From Acanthopleura granulata (taxonomy: Eukaryota; Mollusca; Polyplacophora; Chitonida; Chitonidae), in assembly GCA_016165875.1 (NCBI GenBank), contig JABBOT010000004.1, positions 21,420,007 through 21,484,006 on the forward strand: a DNA stretch of 64,000 bases, read 5' to 3'. The translations under genes were made by a program, and so were the position numbers. Below the pieces are notes generated by a model. That model had not been told where the DNA came from, searched no databases, and worked only from the letters and a program-made list of their open reading frames with translations. This document shows positions 28,453 to 40,400 of the stretch, one piece after another (position 1 is the first letter of the stretch; every line of letters starts with the position of its first letter).

Positions 28453-31400
28453 GATTGTTTCTGGCTAAACTCCACAGCCCCCAGGTAAAGTCAACTCAAG
28501 CAGAGTCAGTGTCTCAAGAGAATCCACTTTGCTCACTGCCAAAAACACAAAACACCACTCCCACGAAAGGTTACAAACGGCTAAAGTTTAAACCGCGAAA
28601 AACTAAATGGCAGGAACCTGTCCCTGTACTTCATGGCGAGTTTAAATGACAGATCGACGCAGGTTAAGCAAATGCTCTGAACTAGGTTAAGTTCTTTTTT
28701 TCACAGGGAAAATATTCTTCTTGAGTTCAAATGTCAGTATCTCAGAATTACCACACAGTAAATAATATCAAATGGTCTTGTTGGCTGAGTCCTGGTTTAT
28801 ACATCACAAGATTTTACACTGAAACTAAAAGTTTATTGAAAAAAAAATTGGATATTCAGTTGACTCTCTCTGGATATACATGTATGTTCACAGAACGGCC
28901 AAACCATTCGAAGATTCAAAATCAGCAGGTGATCTTCTTGCTGAACTCCCACTGATATACTTAACACCAAATCACAGGATGACTGTCACAGTTCTGAAAC
29001 GGTCTGACAGATCTGCACGAGGTACATGTAGTCTAGCAAAGCCCAGAATATATATCCATGCACATGTACACACCAACCCCAATGTGTATACAGAAACACC
29101 AGAGTTAGAGTTCAAAGTCACTGCCTCGTAAATGTGACAACCAGAACGTTGTAATCCTTCTTGAATACTTGAGCATAAACAAACCGTATTGGGGTTCACA
29201 GTCTTCTAACAGTTTAAATCTGACCAAGAGGTGTGGAGGAGAGAACGCACATTCCCTGCAGCGAGGCCCTTCCTCAATGGTACATGGTGAATTCTCTATG
29301 TCAATACATTTAGACATGAACATATGCAGCACTCGCTCACTGAACACAGGACTGACACAGCCTGTATACCCTCAATATAGTTAACCTGTCCTAATGTATC
29401 TGGGACCACTCAAGTGAAACATGTCGTGGCTAGTGCGTAACCTCCAGCTTGTGACAGTCTGAAAGACATGTTCCACCTCACCATCACAATGCCTAAAACC
29501 CAGGTATTAATTCTTCAGTGGTCAGGAACCAGTCCACCTCAATTTGTCACAAACTTTTTCCCTCCAAAACTTATAGTGCAGTACTTCAGACTTGCCTTGG
29601 GCTATTTAGTGTTACCTTGTATCAGCAGATATGCACACAGGGAACATACAAGTGCAGAAACTTTGTAGCTTGCTACAATATGTATCAAAAAGTTCCACAG
29701 GCTGTATCAATGCACAAAATCCTGATGCCAATATCTCAGTCGTCGTCCTTAATCCCACCTGTTGAGCAGCACTTAACCTGACACTGAAGTCCTTTCCTGC
29801 ATACGAGATATGTTAACTGTGGGAGTCATGCATGGAAAGCCCTGTAGCACTTCTGACAACTTATGGTCTTAAAGTTAAAAAAAAAAACAAGTCTAGGCAG
29901 ATAGCCACTGTCGCAAAACAGATCTCCCTGTCTAGTGTGGACACTAAAGTAACCACCTGGACAATCCAGTTAGGTTTTGGCCACTTCCGTCCTCCCTGAA
30001 CTTTTGAGCCTCAGCCTGGCCCGTGTAGGAAGGCCGTTGAAATGACTGTACATACGTAGCTCACATATACAGGTAGACTTGTATAAAGGCCACCTACAGC
30101 CCAGCCTGTGAAATACTGTACAGTATTACAATAGACCCACCAAACAAGCTTCACTTGTCACCAAGGCCCTCAGGCAAGATGAAATTAGCAACAGCATAAA
30201 GAGGCTCAGCACATGCTGAAAAGAAAACACACTAACGACTTATCCGGCACAGGCGCGGCAAACGAAAACCTGTTGCACAAGAATTTTGTCATGGATATGT
30301 ATGCCTAATGTTTAAATGATCTAAAAAATAAATAAATTATCTATTATTAAGCTTTTCTAAATTTATGCGAAACAGTTTTTAGTCATGGGCTACAAATTTG
30401 TCACTTACTTTGCACGACAATGTTTCACTTTCATTTTCCAATAATAAATCCTTATCTACTAAGGAAAAAAAAATAGTTTTGGTTTGTTAAATTTCTTAAC
30501 ATTTTAAGATGTGATAACAATATGAAAATGGATATTTACACACTAATTGTATAGGTATTCCGTAATGTATTTTTGCCAGTCTAGGACACATAAATGTATT
30601 ACAGAAAATGAGGCTTTTCCTTTTAAAACTGGAACACAGCATCTTGGTTACTTTTTCTTTGTGGTTTTCTTTTTAATAAATTGACAAAACTGAAATGATC
30701 TTCCACTGGTATATACTGATCTTGAATCACTTCACCAACTTTAGGAAATTAGAGCAATTGAAATGTAATATGAGATTATCTCATCTTCACATTATAATTA
30801 CATAAAATTAATTTGCAATTATTACTGTATTGAGGTATACAACTCACAAATGTATTACATCACCAAACCACACATGCAACCCGCTACGTTCACTGTGTAG
30901 GCTGTATAATTTACCCTGACCCACAAGTATAATCTTTCAATAAACATTGTACCAGGATGAATGCCAGCACTGGTAATATGTGGGTGTAACAAAAAAAAAA
31001 ACCAATCCTTAACAACAGTCATCCCATTTTCATTGAGGGGGCACAGCCTTTCAAAGCAAACAACAGAAAAATACTTTCATTATTTATCTGGGCCATTTTG
31101 GCTATAATTCAAAACTACACCAATACCTCACCTTGGCAGGACAGACATAAAATGCTTCATGTCAATACACCTCCAAAAAATTCCTCAACACAAACAAATC
31201 CTCACTCCCATATGAATGTACATATGAACATTTGTACATTATAATATCTGTAGTCTCTCGTTTAAATTACTAATACAGATGATTTTTTAGGTACACTTTG
31301 GAACCAATTTGTCTTCATCTCAAAAGTTTTTATTCCAATATATATTACGTACAAAATTTGGGGTGTACGACAGCAACATGACTTTTTTTTCCTCAAATAC

Positions 31401-34400
31401 ATTTATTTATTTATTTATTTATTGATTCATTCATTCATTTGATTGAAGATTTTCACTTTACTCCAGATTATTACACTAAAAGTTTGGTTCACAAGAGGGA
31501 GAAGACAGATAGTGCCCAATGGAAATACCCATACTTTCCAATGTACCTGACAGACCCCTGGACATTTAGCCAACCTGTTGGGGTGTTGTGATTGCTTAAC
31601 CCCAACGGTCAAAGAAGCAAAACCCATGCCTTAGACAACAGAGCCACAAAGAACCTTCTTCTTTAATAATTTATAAGAATCTTAACCTGTCCAAACCTGT
31701 CAATCTATTCCTTTTTACTTTAGCATTCAACCATCTACATCTGTGGTTAAGAATTTCACCACACACACTGAGGAAAAATGCAAACATGGGTGGAAAGAAG
31801 GAGGTGCCTACATGTAAGTTAAATCATAAACTGAAAAAGATTTGATGTTTAATAGACATGTACATTCTTAAAACTTAATATCTAATGTTTTTTTTTAATC
31901 ATAACCATATTACTCTTACCAAATGCTGTTCTATGCTGCAATGTTCATTTACAATATTTAGAAAATTGTACATGTTGTTTGCATATTTCTTTAAATACAT
32001 GTAAAGTTTGTAAAGTTTGTTTGCTTAAGATTTATTATCACTTTAACACACCTCACTTTACAAGGCTGCTGTTGAGGGAAAAATCCACTACCATGTCTGA
32101 ATTGAAGCATGTTATATGAAGTTTATTAGCTACTTATAGACTGTGACTTATATACAGTACATGTAATATTTGTGAGGTTAGATGTTAATTCTGACCAAAA
32201 TCAGCATAACATGTTTTTTGTTTGTTTTTTTTAAATAATTTAAATTGTATTTCAACTAAGTTAAGCATTTTTTAGAGACACATTTGGCTTCATTAAGAAT
32301 GATTCATCCACCATATCGGCCAAAATAGGAGGGGTTTTTGTGAAGTTTGATGAATTTCTTCTGAGGAAAAAATGAAGTGTTGGCATCGAAAGTACCATTC
32401 CAAGGCCTTTAAGTGCTTCTTAAAGGGCATTTTTACATACCAAACTTGAAGTGAAATACATTGTATAACCAAGCTTCTGCGTGTGAAGAAATAATAAAAT
32501 CTGAAAGCAGACTTTTAAAAGTCTGTAGAGATGTGTGTGGCAACAACTTGGCGAAACACTTTGAGGAAACGTTTGTGACCATGTTACACTTATGGGTGTG
32601 TTGTAATGGAGAGTCTTATAATGAGGGAGAGGTACTATCACAGAGAGGCTAGTATACAATTACATGTGTACAAGTAGTAGTACAAATACACCTGGGGGCC
32701 ATGTTTAGGATACCAGACAGAAACAAACCTGTGTCGAAAACCAACTACCTACAAATCCTGTACTGTGACAACCAGCACTGAAGACATTGTGCCCTCATGG
32801 TAATAACAAATACACTGAATATATTAAACCAGTTGAACATCCAGGAAGAAGGATTCATAAAATGTACCCCAGGCTCAGGCTTTCAGACTAAAAGTACAGT
32901 TTAACCATGTTCCAGGAGAAAAGGGTACATGTATTTTATTCACCTGAAGTTCAAAATTTAGGCACACATTAAACTCTGATCTGGTTTATGCCCGAAAACC
33001 CATCTGGTTTGACTTTGACACTTTCACTATTTCAAGAAAGTTGTCCTACATGTAATTGTGATAAGGTTTTAAGCCAAGGGATGAGTAAATGATCATAACT
33101 GTCGGCTGGAGAACTCAAACAGAACATTGCGACATCTGACACAGCATGGCTAAAGGGACATAACTTGCATCTAATGCAGTATTAAAGGGACGGATGTTAA
33201 GTTTTGACATGTTTATATCAGCTTGCACTACAAATGTACAGAGTCTCAGAATACCCCAGCAACTCTTAATGGGAGACATGAAAATTCTTTCTTATATTAC
33301 TCAGTTTCAGCAGATTATAAAAAAAACAATGCTACATTAATGCTATTTGGCTGGCGACTGGTAGCGAGGGGAAATAGCTTTATACAGGTGCTCATGTTGG
33401 GACTCTGGGTGAAACTTCAGGTACATGGGAAGCCAGACAGAACACCAATTAATCCTCCCCTGTCTCTGTTTCTTCTTCTTGTAATCTATGGGCAACCACA
33501 AAGATGTGTAATAACTGGATAGACAAGTTAAAACATCCCAAGACTGACTCAGCAAACTGGTTTATCAATTGGCCTAAACAGAAATTATGAAACCTTACTT
33601 TTAAATAAGAGACCCGATTGTTTTTTTTTCTTTTAATTCTCAACCAATGAAATCTTACAGCAAAGATTCAAATCACATCACTAATAAATCCCTCCATATA
33701 CCGAACAGTTAGCAGACTTAAATGTATAAACACAAAGTTCTGTATGTATAGTCAAATACACATCACAACACCTTACATGCACTTATATTTTAAAGGCTTT
33801 AAATCCTCTGTAAATTTCAACTGGTAATACTGACTTTTTCTTTACATTTTATCACAGTTCTACTCATTATTATGATATTTTGACATCTTAATAATGGTTT
33901 GAAATTGCAAAACTGTTCATCAAAATCACTTCAAGTACATATATGTCCATACATGTATATTCACTTTAACTTTGTGCAGTGAAAATCAGTTGTCACTGAT
34001 GTTTTGACTATCATTTTGGAGAAACAGATGTATCTGTGAAGATCATGACATACATGTCAAGTGCAAGCCATAATGTATGAAAACAAAAACTCTAAAATAT
34101 ATGTGCTGTTAACAAAGCTACCAGTCAAATGAAGCCCAGAAGTTTAATTTAGACAAATGTAATCACAACCTGAGATAAGCTTTTCGCTATTTTTCTATTT
34201 TTTTTCCTTGTTGTTTTTTTGACTGTCCTAAGCAACTTTAGGCAACATGACCTACTACTCCTTAAATTTAATTTACATGTACAGAGCAATTCCTCACTGA
34301 CATGGCATTCTTCTTTCTACTTGCCAACAGGGACGTGTATTCCTTTTATTTTACATGTGCATGTAATTCATGGTCCATCTCAACCATTAACCATTTCACA

Positions 34401-37400
34401 GCAATCAGATCATAAATTTATACAACCATACTTTGGCATTTTACAGCAGTAAATCCACTTACAAAAGGATAAACTATGAGGTTCTTTGTTAAAGTTAACA
34501 CCAATGTATTTCAACTTTTTTACAAATAAAATGGAAAATGTACTAGCTACATGCAACTGTGCACTGTGTAATGAAGTAATTTCATTCCAACAGAGAAGTA
34601 TATTATGGCACCCAACCACATAATAAATGTCTGAGACATCATGGTAATCATTTATGTATCCAGTGAGACAGGAATTTAATCATTTCTCTTTGTACAAAAT
34701 GACCCAAAGGTTGTTGCCCAGACAGAATTTTTGCCAGTAGTGCACGCATATGTACGTAGGTGACATGAACTATGAGAGTCTTGTAAGTTCTTGATTCACA
34801 GACTTCTATAAAATAACTACTGTAAAATCTCAACCTTTTCAACCACTACAGCACTTTTTTCAGGGGCATTTATGCATTGATGATGCAATGATCTTGAAAA
34901 TGACGCCAAAAATTATTTGTTTGTGTGATTAAAGATGCGAGCTTCATAAAACTATACAAATTATTTCTCTACTCTACACTTAAGTTCTGTCAGACTGTTT
35001 CAAAATACTGGTTGCTGAGGTGGTTGAAAAGGTTGAAGAATTAGGGTAGATGTTGGAGTTTTCTTAAGGAGCTTGGTGCAGCTATACACCTAATACCTGT
35101 GTTTACATGTGTTATGATACCTGAATGAAAGAGAAACAAAATCAAGGTGCACAGAACTGATATGTACACCCATTCATTTAATAGACTAGTACATACAAGA
35201 CAAACACACTAAAACAAAACTTGTAAATAAAAACTTACATATACCTGTTTCTGCTCATGTAACAGTGAGAAACCACAAGTCATTTGTTCACATTATAGAA
35301 TGCAAGAAAACACACATTACACTCAGTGGTACATGCAAAAAAAACATACACATGACGTGCCTGTCAGTGGTACTGTGAGAAAAAATACTACATACTGTGA
35401 GAAAAAAAACACTACATGTACCCGTCAGTGGCACATGTGAGAACAGAAATACTACACGTACCTGTCAGTCGTACTGTAAGAAAAGAAACACAACATGTAC
35501 CTGTCAGCGGTCCATGTGAGAACAGAAACACTACATATACCTGTCAGTGGTACTGTGAGAACAGAAACACATGTACCTGTCTGTGGTACTATGAGAAAAG
35601 AAACACTACATGTACCTGTCAGTGGTACTGTGAGAACAGAAACACTACATGTACCTGTCAGTGGTACATGTGAGAACAGACAGAGTACCAGTCAGTAGTA
35701 CTGCAGCAGTCATGCAAATAAAGACAATTTTACTCATAAGGCAAAGTACATGCAAGAGATGACCCCTACAGTTTTTGTACAAGGACACTGTACATGTATC
35801 TGTCAGTGGTACCTGTCAGTGGTACAAGTGAGAATAGATGCAGTACATGTACCTGTCAGTGGTACATGAAAGAAAAGACACAGCACATGTACCTGTCCAT
35901 GGTACAAGTGAGAACAGATGCACTACATGTACCTGTCAGAAAAGACATACTACCACCTATGAATCAATGGTACAATGCTATATATAATGTAGAACACAGA
36001 TAGGACTGAAAAACAATTAGTTAATGGTTTAGATGTATTTTAACTCGTATCACATATTTTATACAATTTCAATATACAATATCACAAAGCCAGATCTATT
36101 TGACATGGGTTTATTACCATACTACAGATGATTTTACTCCTAGGGCAGAGCCACCGTCTTCTAGGAAGAATGGCAGACATACACCACCCTTGACAACTCT
36201 CCCAACACATGGATCACAAGGTCTGGCAGAAGCAGTTCTAAGCACCTGATCTCCTTCATGGTCAAGGGTCAATTGATGCTTTATTCAAACGAGTCAGCAA
36301 CTGGCCCCTGAGGTACACTGACAGCCATATATATAATCACCTGACAACTGATACATGTACATATAGCAATGTAAATTCCAGTAGTAATGTATGTGAATGG
36401 CAAATATACATTTAAACAAACGAAAATTCATAAAAGAGGATATATTTCTTGGAGAACTCATAAGACTAATAAGATACCTAAAAACAACAGAAAACACAAT
36501 GTGACAAAACTGTTTTATTTTGAAGACAACGCGAACATGTTTCAAAGTATTATTTCTTTCAACCTGGTGAAATGCTGAACACAATCATGACTTTTTATCT
36601 GTAATTTCTTCTCAAATAATTAGCTGAAAGCCTGAATGTACATCACACATACCCTAGTTTTGTCTGGACAAACTAAAAATTACATGTACTTTTAAAAAGG
36701 CACCATGCATTTGCAACATGTCATGTTACGAATAAAACCTGAAGACTAGAGTTGTCTAGACTATTTGAAAACAAAGACAAACACTTTGTTTTTATCATTA
36801 CATCTGACATATTGTGATAATGAAAATAATGAGTACAGTATAAATGAAGAGAACATGAGCTATCCTGAAAACTGAAATACAGAGCCAAACAGTACAAATA
36901 AATGGATAAAACAAACAAATTTGGTAAAAAGAAAATTACTGAGACTGTTAAAAACATATTACCAATATCAGAATATTTCCATCACTATTGTAAAATGATA
37001 AAGAGGATAAATGTGCACACAAAACTGTTTTAGGGTAATGCCCATTTCTGTATACAGTGAGAGTGATATGGTAACACCACTGTATCTGAAGAGCAATGGT
37101 GTTAAACCACTACAAAGGGACACCACTGTGCAGTCTTGTGTGCTGCCAAGAAATTACTGGTCTGATACACTAACTGTATTTTGAACTAAGAACAGATGAT
37201 AACAAGACGATGTACTTACCCAAACTTGGACTGGGATCGGAAGCCTGGATGTTTGATTTGCTTACTACTGTTGTGATGTTGAGTTTCTGGGAGTCTGACC
37301 GTTGGCGTGAATTTTGTGACAATTCAGGTCTTTCGTTTATAATATCATCAATTGAGGTAACAGGAAGAGCATCTGTTTGATTTTGTACAACACCAGCACT

Positions 37401-40400
37401 TCTTGTATAAGTGGACTGTGCAGAAGAGTTTTTTTGATTGGGAGTAATGTGAGTTTTACGCTGAATTGCTTGAGCACCACGACTGTCACTGACCGAAGCT
37501 TTATGATCCACAGAATCCACGTGCAATGCAGATCTGACAGGAGGATTTTCAGACTTTAGATCGCTCCCATTGTTCGAACTCTGCTGACTGTCACCATTGA
37601 CTCTGACAGGTTGTGTGGAAGTAACACCTGCGACAGAATTTGATCCCAGAGGCACTGAGCTACGGTACTTGTAAGTCTGATTCAATTCTGAATTTGGAAC
37701 CTCCCTCGCACTGTCTGCCTTTCCCACAGATGATATTCTAGCAACATTCAAAGACACTTTGTTCTCCTTTCTCCCTTTCCATGGAACATCATCTGGTTTC
37801 TTCTGCTCAAATGTCTGGCGTAAAGCTGAAACCTGTGGAATTTTGTAAACAATCTTCTTCGTTTCTTCCTTAGAGGGTTCATCACCATTTTGTTGGTTAC
37901 GTCCTGGCTGATTCAAGCCCTGTTTGTTTTTTACAGTCTCCTGCGCAATCTCATTTTGACTGCTGCCTTCCAAGACAGTGGGTTCAGATATAACAGAGTT
38001 CATCTTCACAGTCTGTAAATCTCTGTTATCTGATTTTACATGTACATGATTTTTAAGTTGACTGTTTTTCACATCACTGTAATTTGAGCTTGATTGAGAG
38101 ATATGATTGCTTGGTTTTTGACCAGTCAATGATACCTTTACCCTGCTTGTCTCACTATTCTGAGATGCAGATTTCTGTCTGATAGAATCTGCATCTTGAT
38201 TACCTGTTTGTGCACTTCCTAATCTAAAATTTGATTGCTGTGCTGGAACTGGTGCCTTAGCAGGTGGTTCAGACAGATTGCCCTTAACAACATTATTCTT
38301 CAGAGTTGCTGTAGCTTTTCTCTCTATTGTCTGTGTTTTGGATGGCTGCGAACAAATCAAAATTAATGAGATATGAAAATAATTACATTGGTTACGATTA
38401 AATTTACACAAAAGATCCTTCCCTCCATTACGTATGCATGTATCTCAAATTTACACAAAAGATCCTTCCCTCCATTACGTATGCATGTATCTCAAATTTA
38501 CACAAAAGATCCTTCCCTCCATTACGTATGCATGTATCTCAAATTTACACAAAAGATCCTTCCCTCCATTACGTATGCATGTATCTCAAATTTACACAAA
38601 AGATCCTTCCCTCCATTACGTATGCATGTATCTCAAATTTACACAAAAGATCCTTCCCTCCATTACGTATGCATGTATCTCAAATTTACACAAAAGATCC
38701 TTCCCTCCATTACGTATGCATGTATCTCAAATTTACACAAAAGATCCTTCCCTCCATTACGTATGCATGTATCTCAAATTTACACAAAAGATCCTTCCCT
38801 CCATTACGTATGCATGTATCTCAAATTTACACAAAAGATCCTTCCCTCCATTACGTATGCATGTATCTCAAATTTACACAAAAGATCCTTCCCTCCATTA
38901 CGTATGCATGTATCTCAAATTTATTTTCAATTCAGTAACAGGCACATGTATGAAGACCTTTCATATATTAAAACATCCACACTTGAGACATATTTATATA
39001 TGCATCAATGCATACTACTCGATGTTGTTGAGTAATTCATTTATGTCACGACCTACTTGGACTCACTGGTTTATTCAGTGAAGAAGCGTCTTTGCTGCTC
39101 TCAGAGAGGTCACTGGTTTGACTCCAGTTTTCACTGATTTGGCTGCAGCTTTAAGTCTAACTCGTGAGTCCTGCCCCTCACATCCTGCTTTTGATGATCA
39201 CATAGCATATCACAGATGTATACTCAAGTGTATCCACAGGGTAATATGCACAATTTTAAATGTTTTGTAGGCTAAAAGATATCCACCTATCGCCTCTTGC
39301 GAAGTCAATGCTTCACAGTCCTCTTCTTGTATGGAACTACACACCCAGATGATCTACAGATGAATTACAACTCAGAAGAGATAGGTGGTACATGTATAGT
39401 AATTGAGATCTTTGAGTTTTGTGATCCTATGATTCTCTTTGAAATTTACAGAAATAAGCCAGTTACAGAATGACATATTTTGAAGAGATGCACTGTTGGA
39501 CCAACATCAGTTTGTTTGCTATGAACCAACACACTTAAAGGAATCATTCACAACTTTCTTACCTGAGAGAAGCACTGCATACTTCTGTTCATAAGTAGAG
39601 TCAATCGAGACTGGCTTGCCATGAGGTCTTTCGAAATTTGACGATACTGTTGTGTCCGCTTATCTCGGAGGCCTTCCAACTGCTGACTAAGCGAGTTGAA
39701 ACTCTCTTGCTCTGTCTTCATCTCTTGTTGAAGACTAGAAATTGTATCCATTAAGACCTGAAAAAAAGATTTCACAATGAACAAAGATAGTCAAACACAA
39801 TATCATTAAAACTGACTTATTTGATTCTTGAAATCAGAGTGCTCAAAGAAAACCACTGACCATTGGCAAGTTACTGAGATAATTTTTCCCACGTTAGATG
39901 CAGACTTGGAAGTGGTCTTCAACTAATGTAAGATTTTATAAACAGCTGCATGAACACCATTAAAGGAAAAGATAACATAACAAAATCAGATGACAGGGCG
40001 TCAAAGTTTATTTGCAAAGATGGTCTTTTATTTTATTTTTTTTTTTCATTTTTCAGGAGAAAAGGGTATTTGAAAATATTTTTGTACGGTGTGTATTTGG
40101 GACCAACTTTTGGTATTTATCGTCTTCCCATAACAATGTTCTAAATAAGGATGTGATGCATGTCTAATGAATTTATTTGAATGCAAATTTTATAAATATC
40201 CAACCATATGCATTTAACCTGAATTGTGATAATATTTATGAACATAATAATAATATATATATGATCCAAATCCAGGATGAACACATTTGTTAGTTGAAAA
40301 GGACAAATTCTAATGCAAAAAATATTTATAAAACATGTGTAACATCCTCATTTATAACATTACTACACAAAGACTATATACCAAAAGCTGGTCCCAAATA

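Noticed and set aside
35416..36003. Plus-strand open frames with a 13-residue repeat
   Set aside because: Produced by the 39-bp minisatellite; no start context, domain or splice support.
38373..39081. Three overlapping plus-strand open frames of 166-220 codons
   Set aside because: They are translations of the 47-bp minisatellite, whose unit lacks stops and shifts frame each copy.
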